Positions 55,449 to 63,335 of a stretch of DNA of 64,000 nucleotides are shown here, piece by piece. The stretch's first letter is position 1, and each line of letters opens with the position of its first letter. A program made the position numbers and the translations under genes. Below the pieces are notes generated by a model. It made no database searches. It was given only the letters and a program-made list of their open reading frames with translations, and was not told the origin of the DNA. The DNA comes from Sinorhizobium sp. 6-70. GTDB lineage: Bacteria; Pseudomonadota; Alphaproteobacteria; Rhizobiales; Rhizobiaceae. The stretch spans positions 62,001 through 126,000 of the forward strand of contig NZ_JASKLS010000007.1 of assembly GCF_030124375.1 (NCBI RefSeq), in the 5' to 3' direction.

Positions 55449-55790
55449 GAGTGGGACAGGGACGCCGCCAAGAGGCGAACGGCTCGTTTTGCCCCTCACC
55501 CTAACCCTCTCCCCGCATGCGGGGAGAGGGGATTTGGTCGCGGCATACCCCGTTTACGCGCCTGTTGGCGAGAGCGGGTGAGGGGCGCCGCGAGTCCCTT
55601 CGCCCCGCCTGCGGGGAGAAGGTGGCCGGCAGGCCGGATGAGGGGGAGCAGATGGCACAGCACCCATATTTTCCCGCCCGCAGCCCGAGCGGTAAGGGCA
55701 AAGCGGTTGAGACCCGCACACCGCCTCCCATTGGCACCGCCGGAAGCCTCGGCTACTGTCGCCTCCGCAATCATCGACGGACGCCGCGCC
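55449..55790. other. Intergenic region dominated by a composite family B repeat
   Basis: 342 bp; the repeat fills 55491-55647. The rest (55648-55790) has no gene; long open frames across it are repeat-derived. It holds the promoter of the LysE gene. Confidence 0.55.
55491..55647. repeat. Family B repeat, enlarged composite copy
   Basis: About 157 bp against about 110 for the others. CCCCTCACCCTAACCCTC start, CCTCTCCCCGCATGCGGGGAGAGG palindrome, an extra middle segment (CGCGCCTGTTGGCGAGAGCG then GGTGAGGGG), CTTCGCCCCGCCTGCGGGGAGAAGG palindrome and CCGGCAGGCCGGATGAGGGGG end. Confidence 0.85.
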
Positions 55791-56432
55791 ATGCTCGACC
55801 TCACGCCCTATCTGCCGCAACTCCTCGTCGCCTGGACGGCCTATATCATCGCCGTCGTATCGCCGGGGCCGGCGGTTCTGGCGATCATCGCGACGTCGGT
55901 CAGCCAGGGACGAAAAGCGGGCCTTGCGCTCGCCTTCGGCGTACTGAGCGGCAGCTATACCTGGGCGATGCTGACGGCCTCCGGCCTCTCGGCGCTCATC
56001 CGGACCTACGGACAGGCGATCGTCTTCCTGAAAATCGCCGGTGCCTGCTATCTCTTCTGGCTTGCCTACAACGCGCTCCGGGCGGCGATGCGCAGCGAGG
56101 CGTCACGGGCAGCGCTTCGTGTTCCGCCGCAGATGTCGTTGAAGAAGCTCTATCTCAAGGGGCTCGGTATCCACCTGACCAATCCGAAGGCGATCTTTGC
56201 CTGGATCATGCTGGTTTCGCTCGGCATGCCGCCGGGGGCGCCGGTCACCGTTACTGCCACCTTCATCGGGGGGTGTATGCTGATCGGCCTCGTCAGCTTC
56301 TGTGGCTTCGCGATCGTCTTCTCGCTCTCGCCGGTCCACCGCGCCTATCTCAAGTCACGGCGCGTGATCGAGAGCCTGATGGCGGGCTTCTTCGCTTTCG
56401 CCGGTTTGAAGCTGCTGACGGCGCGACTCTGA
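55791..56432 (+). CDS. LysE/RhtB family amino-acid exporter
   Basis: 213-aa membrane protein with six helices. Family motifs VVSPGPAVLAIIATSVSQGRK near residue 24 and GIHLTNPKAIFAWIMLVSLG near 126. Start ATG 55791 (MLDLTPYLPQLL); everything upstream in the open frame is repeat sequence. A second LysE-type gene besides the one at 26859. Convergent with ispG. Substrate unknown. Confidence 0.88.
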   Translation: MLDLTPYLPQLLVAWTAYIIAVVSPGPAVLAIIATSVSQGRKAGLALAFGVLSGSYTWAMLTASGLSALIRTYGQAIVFLKIAGACYLFWLAYNALRAAMRSEASRAALRVPPQMSLKKLYLKGLGIHLTNPKAIFAWIMLVSLGMPPGAPVTVTATFIGGCMLIGLVSFCGFAIVFSLSPVHRAYLKSRRVIESLMAGFFAFAGLKLLTARL

Positions 56433-56490
56433 TTAAAATGCGGGACACGGGCGGAAAAGCGCCTCACACTTTTCCTGTCCCGCTCTGGGA

Positions 56491-57744
56491 CTATTCCGCC
56501 GCCGCCTGGCCGCCGCCGTAACGCTTCTCGATATAGTCGGCGACGAGAAGCTGGAAGTCCTCGGCGATCTTCGGTCCACGCAACGTCATCGCCTTCTGGC
56601 CATCGATGAAGACGGGTGCCGCCGGCGTCTCGCCGGTGCCGGGCAGTGAAATGCCGATATCCGCATGCTTGCTTTCGCCCGGGCCGTTGACGATGCAGCC
56701 CATGACGGCGACCTTCAGCGCCTCGACGCCCGGATATTTCTCGCGCCAGACCGGCATGCTTGCGCGGATGTCCTCCTGGATCTTCTGGGCGAGCTCCTGG
56801 AAGACCGTGGACGTCGTGCGGCCGCAGCCCGGACAGGCAGCGACCACGGGAATGAACTGGCGGAAGCCCATGACCTGCAGCAATTCCTGCGCCACCTGCA
56901 CCTCGCGTGTGCGGTCGCCACCGGGCTCCGGGGTCAGCGAAATGCGGATCGTGTCGCCGATGCCCTGCTGCATCAGGATGCCGAGCGAGGCGGAGGAGGC
57001 GACGATGCCCTTCGTTCCCATGCCGGCTTCGGTGAGCCCGAGATGGAGCGCATGATCGGAACGGGCCGCCAGCATCGCATAGACCGCGATCAGGTCCTGC
57101 ACGCCGGAAACCTTGGCGGAAAGGATGATGCGGTTGCGCGCCAGGCCAAGCTCCTCGGCCAGCTCCGCCGAGAGAAGTGCCGACTGCACGATCGTCTCGC
57201 GCGTCACCTGCTGCGCCGTCAGCGGCGAGCCCTTGGTCTGGTTCTCGTCCATCAGCCGGGTCAAGAGCTCCTGGTCGAGCGACCCCCAGTTGACGCCGAT
57301 GCGCACCGGCTTGTCGTAGCGCATCGCCATCTCGATGATCTCGGCGAACTGCTTGTCCTTCTTGTCCTTGAAGCCGACGTTACCCGGATTGATGCGGTAT
57401 TTCGCCAGCGCTTCGGCACAGGCCGGGTGATCGGCCAGGAGCTTGTGGCCGATATAGTGGAAGTCGCCGACAAGCGGCACGTCGATGCCAAGGCGCAAGA
57501 GCCGCTCGCGGATCTTCGGTACCGCGGCAGCACTTTCGTCGCGATCGACGGTGATGCGCACCAGTTCGGAGCCCGCCTTGTGGAGCGCCGCCACCTGGGC
57601 GACAGTCGCATCGACATCGGCCGTATCCGTGTTCGTCATCGACTGGACGACGACCGGCGCGCCGCCACCAACGATCACGCCGCCGACATCGACGGCGACG
57701 GAGGCGCGGCGCGGCTGTGGCTCGAAATCGAAGGCAGAAGTCAT
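56491..57744 (-). CDS. ispG: 4-hydroxy-3-methylbut-2-enyl diphosphate synthase
   Basis: [4Fe-4S] enzyme of the MEP isoprenoid pathway that converts ME-cPP to HMBPP using electrons from flavodoxin or ferredoxin. 417 aa. TIM-barrel part starts [28 protein letters not shown] and [11 protein letters not shown] are family motifs; cluster cysteines in [14 protein letters not shown] and [19 protein letters not shown]. Start ATG 57744 with GAGG five bases upstream. Possibly supplied by the FdxA ferredoxin, but that is speculation. Confidence 0.96.
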   Translation of the reverse strand: MTSAFDFEPQPRRASVAVDVGGVIVGGGAPVVVQSMTNTDTADVDATVAQVAALHKAGSELVRITVDRDESAAAVPKIRERLLRLGIDVPLVGDFHYIGHKLLADHPACAEALAKYRINPGNVGFKDKKDKQFAEIIEMAMRYDKPVRIGVNWGSLDQELLTRLMDENQTKGSPLTAQQVTRETIVQSALLSAELAEELGLARNRIILSAKVSGVQDLIAVYAMLAARSDHALHLGLTEAGMGTKGIVASSASLGILMQQGIGDTIRISLTPEPGGDRTREVQVAQELLQVMGFRQFIPVVAACPGCGRTTSTVFQELAQKIQEDIRASMPVWREKYPGVEALKVAVMGCIVNGPGESKHADIGISLPGTGETPAAPVFIDGQKAMTLRGPKIAEDFQLLVADYIEKRYGGGQAAAE

Positions 57745-57914
57745 GAAGGCCTCTTCTTGGGTCCCGTTTCGCCCGAGCGGCATGCCGGCCGCGCCGAGCT
57801 TTCGCCTTTCAGGTGGCGGAGGAAAGCGTGCTTGTCAACGGCAACATCACGCGCTGACGGCGAATTGATGGCAGGGTGGCCGGCATGAGCCCCTGATCCG
57901 CCCGTGCACGCGAG

Positions 57915-59111
57915 TTACGAATGTTCCCTGCCGTGGTCCGCATGAACGGCGTGATGCGAGAGCAGGAGCACTACGATGAAGAGCACGGGGACGGAGGTGA
58001 AGATGATGGCGAAGCCGCTATGCTCCGCGATGAAGCCGATCAGTGACGGCGCGAAGAGCATGCCCGAGTAGCCCATCGTGGTCGCGACCGCGAGCCCGAT
58101 GCCCGGCTGCAGCCCCGGCATGTTGCCGGCAGCCGAGAAGGCGATCGGCACCATGTTGGAGATGCCGATTCCGGCCAGCGCAAAGCCGAGGATCGCAATG
58201 ACTGCGTTGGGCGCAAGCCCGGCGAAGACCATGCCGACAAGCGCGGTGACCGTGCAGATGCGCAAGGTCCGCTTGGCGCCGAGCAGATCGCGCACGTGGT
58301 CGCCGGCAAAGCGCATGGCCGCCATGGTCGCGGAGAAGGCGGCAAAGCCGAAGCCCGACAGCTCGACCGAGGCGCCGAGTTCGTTCTTGAGGTAAAGCGC
58401 GCCCCAGTCGAGCACCGCGCCCTCCGGCACCATCGAGAACAGGGCCATGATGCCGATCAGCCAGGGCAGGGGCGTGAGCGGCAGGCGCAGTTTCTCCTTG
58501 TTCGCCGCCGAATGTGGCCGGTCGGCAAGGATCATCGGCCAGGCGACGGCCAGAAACACGAGGCAGAGCACCGTGACCACAAGCACGTGCGGCAGGACGC
58601 CGACGCGCGCCATCAGGAAGCCGCCGATGCCGGCGCCGATCAACCCGCCGAGACTCCAATAGGCGTGGCAGGAGGACATGATCGCGCGGCGCATCGACTT
58701 TTCGACCTCGACCGCGTTGGCATTCATCGCCACGTCCATGGCGCCGACGAAGCCGCCGAGCAGGAACATGCCGATTGCCGCCGTCCAGACATTCGGCGTC
58801 AGTGTCAGGATGAGGAGCAGCGGCGACAGAACGATTGCCGTGACCTTGACCACCTTCTGCGAGCCGGCGCGGGCAATGAATCCGCCGGCAATCGGCATCA
58901 GCACCAGCGAGCCGATGCCGAATACCAGGATCAGCAGGCCGAGCACGCTCTCGCCGATCCCGAGCCGGTCCTTAAATTCCGGAATCTTCGGCGCCCAGCT
59001 GCCGGTGACGAAGCCGTTCATCAGGAACAGCAGCGATACGGCAAGCCGGTTCTTCGACATGTAACCCTGTCGGACGAGGCCTTCGGAGGCAGTTTGCGTG
59101 CGCTGATCCAT
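57915..59111 (-). CDS. MFS transporter, YbjJ/FucP-like
   Basis: 398-aa major facilitator with 12 helices. N-terminal region AVSLLFLMNGFVTGSWAPKIPEFKDRLG and the loop GGFIARAGSQKVVK mark the YbjJ-like branch of putative sugar or drug transporters; GAMDVAMNANAVEVEKSM is a conserved segment there. Start ATG 59111 with GGAAGG upstream. It is the last of a DeoR-VOC-MFS series on this strand, with a 32-base gap to the VOC gene. Confidence 0.87.
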   Translation of the reverse strand: MDQRTQTASEGLVRQGYMSKNRLAVSLLFLMNGFVTGSWAPKIPEFKDRLGIGESVLGLLILVFGIGSLVLMPIAGGFIARAGSQKVVKVTAIVLSPLLLILTLTPNVWTAAIGMFLLGGFVGAMDVAMNANAVEVEKSMRRAIMSSCHAYWSLGGLIGAGIGGFLMARVGVLPHVLVVTVLCLVFLAVAWPMILADRPHSAANKEKLRLPLTPLPWLIGIMALFSMVPEGAVLDWGALYLKNELGASVELSGFGFAAFSATMAAMRFAGDHVRDLLGAKRTLRICTVTALVGMVFAGLAPNAVIAILGFALAGIGISNMVPIAFSAAGNMPGLQPGIGLAVATTMGYSGMLFAPSLIGFIAEHSGFAIIFTSVPVLFIVVLLLSHHAVHADHGREHS

Positions 59112-59143
59112 GAATAACCTTCCCGCAGCCGGAACCGTCCGGC

Positions 59144-59530
59144 TCAAATGGTGATTTCGATGAGATTGCCGTCGGGATCACGGATCACGGCCTCGTAGAA
59201 GCCGTCACCCGTCCATCGGGCCTTGGAAACGAGCACTCCCTTGCGATCGGCCCGGTCCGCCATGTCGTCCACGGCCTCGCCACTGCCCAGCGAAAGGGCG
59301 AGATGCGCATAGCCGGCGCGTTCCACGGTCGCCTCGTCATGGGGAGTAAGCCACGGCCCTTCCATCACCTCGATCGAAGGCCCGCTCTCAAGCGTCAGAA
59401 AACGCGAGCGGAAACCGGGGCGGCGGCGGCTTTCATAGATTTCACCGGCCTCAGCCCCGAAGAATTCGGCCCAGAAGGCGGCGATCCGGTCGATGTCCTT
59501 CGTCCAGAGGGCGACATGCGCGACATTCAT
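59144..59530 (-). CDS. VOC (glyoxalase/bleomycin resistance-like) protein
   Basis: 128-aa vicinal-oxygen-chelate protein with two beta-alpha-beta-beta-beta modules. Metal-site candidates: His5 in MNVAHVALW, Glu54 in IEVME, His in GYAHLALSL and Glu in the final DPDGNLIEI. Reaction unknown; candidate isomerase, lyase or dioxygenase-like enzyme. The start overlaps the stop of the DeoR-type gene by four bases, so they are co-translated. Confidence 0.87.
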   Translation of the reverse strand: MNVAHVALWTKDIDRIAAFWAEFFGAEAGEIYESRRRPGFRSRFLTLESGPSIEVMEGPWLTPHDEATVERAGYAHLALSLGSGEAVDDMADRADRKGVLVSKARWTGDGFYEAVIRDPDGNLIEITI

Positions 59531-60309
59531 CGAGCCGGCTCCTTCGCCAGAACGACGTCAGCGCCGCGCGCGCCGAGGGCGACGATCGCGGCTTCGGGCG
59601 CGTCGGCCTCCAGAACCAGCGCCGTCACCGCGTCGATGCCGATAACCGCGTGTGGCGCAGCGGTTCCGAGCTTGTCGCTCGTTATGGCGGCGAGAACCGA
59701 GCGGCTCCGCGAGGAGATGAGACGCTTGAATGCCGCATCCTCGAAATGGAATGCCGTCAGTCCCGCTTCCGCGTCCGCACCGCAAGCGCCGAGAACGCAA
59801 AGGTCGGGCCGGAGAAGCTCGGCATCGCGCTGCGCTCGCGCGCCGACGGCCGCACCCACGGCGCGATCGAGCGGGCCGCCGATAAGGATAAGCTCCACGC
59901 CCGCCTTCTCCATCAGGGCGGCCGCAATGAGCGGCGTGTTGGTGACGATTGTTACCGGGAGGTCCGGCTCAATCGCCTCGGCAATCGCCAGATTGGCCGA
60001 ACCCGCATCGAGGAACACCGTCATGCCCGGCCGGATGAATCCGACCGCGGCCCGGGCAAGCGCCGCCTTGCGCTCCGGCGCGAGAGAGGCACGCTGGCTG
60101 AGCGAGCCGGCCATCGGCGCGAGCGGCAAGGCTCCGCCATAGACGCGCTCACACAGGCCGGCCGCGGCCATCTCGCGCAGGTCGCGACGGATCGTGTCTT
60201 CCGAGACTCCGAATTCGCGCGCGAGATCGGCGGCCAGCACCCGGCCATCGGTTTTCAGCCGTTCCTGGATCAGGAATTTCCTCTCGCGCAGCAGCAGGTC
60301 AGTCGCCAT
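59527..60309 (-). CDS. DeoR/GlpR family transcriptional regulator
   Basis: 260 aa. N-terminal winged helix (FLIQERLKTDGRVLAADLAREFGVSEDTIRRDL) and C-terminal sugar-phosphate sensor domain (DAGSANLAIAEAIEPDLPVTIVTNT, GGPLDRAVGA). Such regulators respond to a phosphorylated sugar or polyol. It heads the VOC-MFS series, suggesting control of uptake and processing of an unknown carbohydrate-like compound; it may also act on the divergent amino-acid transporter promoter. Confidence 0.91.
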   Translation of the reverse strand: MATDLLLRERKFLIQERLKTDGRVLAADLAREFGVSEDTIRRDLREMAAAGLCERVYGGALPLAPMAGSLSQRASLAPERKAALARAAVGFIRPGMTVFLDAGSANLAIAEAIEPDLPVTIVTNTPLIAAALMEKAGVELILIGGPLDRAVGAAVGARAQRDAELLRPDLCVLGACGADAEAGLTAFHFEDAAFKRLISSRSRSVLAAITSDKLGTAAPHAVIGIDAVTALVLEADAPEAAIVALGARGADVVLAKEPAR

Positions 60310-60585
60310 ATTTAAAATCGTGCATAAACGTGCATGAATCGGTTGAAACGTGAGTACCAGCCTTTCGCGGAGAATTCAATTGCTCCCCTGCGTAGAACTT
60401 CGCCCGCGCGCGGAACTTGGATTGACCCAGCACATTCACCAACGGAGTGTTTTCGCTGAGATTTTGGCCCGTTCGAGGAAAAATCTTCATCGAAAGCCGG
60501 ATGAATTGGTGTTTTATGCGCTCAGATACGTCCGGTTTTATGCGAATCTCACTGCAATCCGGACGACGGGCCGGAGAACAAAAAG
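60310..60585. promoter_or_regulatory. Divergent DeoR / amino-acid ABC transporter control region
   Basis: 276 bp. AT-rich near the regulator start (TTTAAAATCGTGCATAAACGTGCATGAATCG, 60310-60340) with direct repeats CGTGCATAAA and CGTGCATGAA, good candidates for a DeoR operator. The rest has no recognised feature. Confidence 0.5.
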
Positions 60586-61374
60586 ATGGAAAACAAGACA
60601 ATGAAATTCCTTCCGACGCTTTTCGCTGCCGCACTTCTGCAAATCGCCGCCTTCGCTCCCGCCCATGCGGAATCGAACCTCGATCAGATCAAGTCTGCCG
60701 GCGTTCTCAAGATCGGCACCGAGGGCACTTATGCCCCCTTCACCTTTCATGATGCCGGCGGCGCGCTGGTCGGCTTCGACGTCGAAATCGGCCAGGAGGT
60801 CGCCAAGCGTCTTGGCGTCAAGGCCGAATTCCTCGAGGGCAAGTGGGACGGCCTGATCGCCGGCCTCGACGCCAACCGCTACGACACGGTCATCAACCAG
60901 GTCGGCATCACCGAAGAGCGCAAGAAGAAGTATGACTTCTCCGAGCCCTATATCGCCTCCAAGGCCGTGCTGATCGTCAAGGGCGACAACGAGGAGATCA
61001 AGGGCTTCGCTGATCTCAAGGGCAAGAAATCTGCCCAGTCGCTGACCAGCAACTTCGGCAAGCTCGCTCAGGCCTCCGGCGCCGAGCTCGTCGGCACCGA
61101 CGGTTTCGACCAGTCGATCCAGCTCGTGCTGACCGGCCGCGCCGATGCGACGATCAACGACAGCCTGTCCTTCCTCGACTTCAAGAAGCAGAAGCCGGAC
61201 GCGAACGTGAAGATCGCCGCCGAACAGGCCGACGCCGATTATTCCGGCATCATCATCCGCAAGAACGAGCCGGACCTTCTGGCCGCGATCAACAAGGCGC
61301 TCGCCGAAATCAAGGCCGACGGCACCTACGACAAGATCTCGCAGAAATATTTCGGCGCTGACGTCTCGAAGTAA
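60586..61374 (+). CDS. Amino-acid ABC transporter substrate-binding protein (family 3, cystine/polar amino acid type)
   Basis: 262-aa periplasmic binding protein. Signal peptide about residues 1-26 (FLPTLFAAALLQIAAFAPAHA), mature start SNLDQIKSAGVLKIGTEGTYAPFTFHD and DVEIGQEVAKRLG, family-3 features. EERKKKYDFSEPY is the ligand-cleft loop. Start ATG 60586 with GGAGAA seven bases upstream; ATG 60601 (MKFLPTLF) is the conserved Met but lacks a good ribosome-binding site. Ligand unproven; cystine-type similarity is my impression. Confidence 0.9.
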   Translation: MENKTMKFLPTLFAAALLQIAAFAPAHAESNLDQIKSAGVLKIGTEGTYAPFTFHDAGGALVGFDVEIGQEVAKRLGVKAEFLEGKWDGLIAGLDANRYDTVINQVGITEERKKKYDFSEPYIASKAVLIVKGDNEEIKGFADLKGKKSAQSLTSNFGKLAQASGAELVGTDGFDQSIQLVLTGRADATINDSLSFLDFKKQKPDANVKIAAEQADADYSGIIIRKNEPDLLAAINKALAEIKADGTYDKISQKYFGADVSK

Positions 61375-61390
61375 CGCTTGTGAAAGCGCG

Positions 61391-61470
61391 GGCCGATCGG
61401 GTTTTTCCATCGGCCTTTCTCGGTTATGAATCGCGATCCGTTCCGGCCCCCGGAGCGGATCGCGCTTTTT
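61391..61470 (+). terminator. Tandem hairpins between binding-protein and permease genes
   Basis: Hairpin 1: GGCCGAT-CGGGTTTTTCC-ATCGGCC then TTTCTC (61391-61421). Hairpin 2: GCGATCCGTTCCGG-CCC-CCGGAGCGGATCGC (61433-61463), 14 pairs with one G-U, then GCTTTTT (to 61470). Both look like intrinsic terminators; the second abuts the permease ribosome-binding site GAAAGG. Probably cuts down transcription of the permease and ATPase genes. Confidence 0.85.
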
Positions 61471-61483
61471 GAAAGGCTTCCCC

Positions 61484-62164
61484 TTGCCCCAATGGCTTCA
61501 CCTGATGGCGGAATCGCTGCCGACCCTGCTCTGGGCCGGACTGATCTTCACGGTCCCGCTGACCCTGCTTTCCTTCGTGCTCGGTCTTTTGCTGGGACTT
61601 GTCACCGCGCTCGTCCGGCTCTTTGCGCCGGCTCCCTTCGTCGCCGTGGCTCGATTCTATGTCTGGGTGATCCGCGGAACGCCGCTCCTCGTCCAGCTCT
61701 TCGTCATTTTCTATGGTCTGCCGAGCATGAACATCTTGCTCGATGCATTTCCCGCCGCGTTGATCGGATTCACGCTCAACATCGGCGCCTACACATCCGA
61801 AATCATTCGCGCCACGATCTCCTCCGTGCCGCGCGGCCAATGGGAAGCAGCCTATTCGATTGGGATGAGCTGGAGCCAGGTGATGCGCCGGACGATCCTG
61901 CCGCAGGCGACCCGGGTTGCAATCCCACCGCTCTCGAACACCTTCATCTCGCTGGTGAAGGACACTTCGCTCGCCGCAGCCATTACCGTGCCCGAGCTCT
62001 TTCAGACGGCGCAGCGCATCGTCGCGACCACCTATGAACCACTGATCCTTTATATCGAGGCGGCGCTGATCTACCTTGCCATGAGTTCCGTACTGTCGGC
62101 CCTTCAGGCGAGACTGGAGCACCGCTTCGCCCGCTATGGCGGATTCCTGGAGGCGCGCGCATGA
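61484..62164 (+). CDS. Amino-acid ABC transporter permease (HisMQ family)
   Basis: 226-aa permease with five helices. HisMQ hallmarks: VWVIRGTPLLVQLFVIFYGLP near residue 57 and the EAA loop EAAYSIGMSWSQVMRRTILPQA. Start TTG 61484 with AAAGG upstream; TTG 61469 (inside the terminator T tract) and ATG 61505 are alternatives. Overlaps the ATPase gene by four bases. Confidence 0.9.
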   Translation: MPQWLHLMAESLPTLLWAGLIFTVPLTLLSFVLGLLLGLVTALVRLFAPAPFVAVARFYVWVIRGTPLLVQLFVIFYGLPSMNILLDAFPAALIGFTLNIGAYTSEIIRATISSVPRGQWEAAYSIGMSWSQVMRRTILPQATRVAIPPLSNTFISLVKDTSLAAAITVPELFQTAQRIVATTYEPLILYIEAALIYLAMSSVLSALQARLEHRFARYGGFLEARA

Positions 62165-62922
62165 TCGAACTCACCGAAATCGAAAAGCGCTTCGGCAACA
62201 ACCTGGTGCTCAAGGGAATCACTGTGACGATGGCCGAAGGCACGGTAACGGCGCTGGTCGGCCCGTCGGGCGGGGGCAAGAGCACGCTTTTGCGATGCGT
62301 CAACTTGCTGGAAATCCCGACACAGGGCGCTATCCGGCTTGGCGAGGAGCGGCTGGAGTTCGCACCTCACCGTACGGTCGGCTGGAGGGCGATACAAAAA
62401 CTGCGCCGGCAAACCGGCATGGTCTTTCAGAACTTTCAGCTCTTCCCCCACCAGACCGCGCTCGGCAACGTCATGGAAGGTCTTGTGACCGTTCTCAAAT
62501 GGCCGGCCGACCGCGCCCGCGCCCGTGCACTCGAACTCCTGGAAAAGGTCGGCATGGCACACAAGGCTGATGCCTGGCCGTCGACCCTTTCCGGCGGCCA
62601 GCAGCAGCGCGTGGCGATCGCCCGGGCGCTCGCCCCCTCCCCACGCGTGCTCCTCTGCGACGAGCCGACCTCCGCGCTCGATCCGGAACTTGCCGAGGAA
62701 GTGGTGGAGGTGCTCAGCCGTCTCGCCCGCGAAGGCACGACAATGATCATGGCCACCCACGACCTGCGCCTCGCCTCACGCGTCGCCGATCACGTCATCT
62801 TCCTCGACGGCGGCGTCGTCGTCGAAAGCGGTCCGCCAAGGAAGATCTTTTCAACGCCCGAGCGCGAGCGCACGAAGAAGTTCATCGCCTCGCTGAGCGC
62901 GCCGATGAGCTATGATATTTGA
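62161..62922 (+). CDS. Amino-acid ABC transporter ATP-binding protein
   Basis: 253-aa ATPase of the polar amino acid uptake family. Walker A GPSGGGKST near residue 36, FQNFQLFPHQT Q-loop, signature LSGGQQQR, Walker B VLLCDEPTSALD, switch His in ATHDLRLA. Coupled to the permease gene (ATGA). Confidence 0.93.
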   Translation: MIELTEIEKRFGNNLVLKGITVTMAEGTVTALVGPSGGGKSTLLRCVNLLEIPTQGAIRLGEERLEFAPHRTVGWRAIQKLRRQTGMVFQNFQLFPHQTALGNVMEGLVTVLKWPADRARARALELLEKVGMAHKADAWPSTLSGGQQQRVAIARALAPSPRVLLCDEPTSALDPELAEEVVEVLSRLAREGTTMIMATHDLRLASRVADHVIFLDGGVVVESGPPRKIFSTPERERTKKFIASLSAPMSYDI

Positions 62923-62997
62923 GCGACCTTCGGACGCGATGACGGAGTTCCCGGGCGCACTGCTGCGCGCATTGTGCCGCGGGCATTTCCCTCTCTA

Positions 62998-63142
62998 CCG
63001 TCATCCTCGGGCTTGTCCCGAGGATCCACGCGCGAGCATGCACGTCCACGGCATTCTGGGCGCGCGGTCGCTCCGTTCACGGATGCATATCTCTCGCTGC
63101 GTCTTGTGAATGGATCCTCGGGTCAAGCCCGAGGATGACGGC
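62998..63142. repeat. Family E repeat with two inverted hairpin arms
   Basis: Arm 1 (62998-63028) CCGTCATCCTCGGGCTTGTC... and arm 2 (63111-63142) its near-perfect reverse complement; each arm is itself a hairpin ATCCTCGGG/CCCGAGGAT. About 80 bases separate them. Of the dispersed palindromic type common in Rhizobiales. Confidence 0.85.
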
Positions 63143-63157
63143 GGAGAAGAGACCGGC

Positions 63158-63251
63158 CTACTGCATTAATCGGAGCCGATTAAAGGACAAGAACATGCAG
63201 CAAAGGGCTACAGCGTTCTTTGCGCATCGGAAAAGACGCGCGGCGCTGTAG
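63158..63251 (-). repeat. Family A repeat, reverse orientation
   Basis: CTACTGCATTAATCGGAGCCGATTAAAGGACAAGAACATGCAG (hairpin 2), GGGCTACAGCG, then TTTGCGCATCGGAAAAGACGCGCGGCGCTGTAG (hairpin 1). Confidence 0.8.
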
Positions 63252-63285
63252 CTACTACCGCGGGCCTACCACAGCTTCACTTCCC

Positions 63286-63314
63286 AAAATGCGGCCGGAA
63301 CACTCCGGCCGCTT
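63286..63314 (-). terminator. Terminator of pyc
   Basis: On the minus strand GCGGCCGG-AGTGTT-CCGGCCGC followed by ATTTTGGG, 22 bases after the pyc stop. The T run is short. Confidence 0.75.
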
Positions 63315-63335
63315 TGGACACAAGGGCCTGGCGCA

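Larger units (their letters stand above)
62923..63335. other. Intergenic region composed of repeats
   Basis: 413 bp between the ATPase gene and pyc, convergent. Contains a family E inverted repeat (62998-63142), a family A repeat (63158-63251) and the pyc terminator (63286-63314). No gene. Confidence 0.65.
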
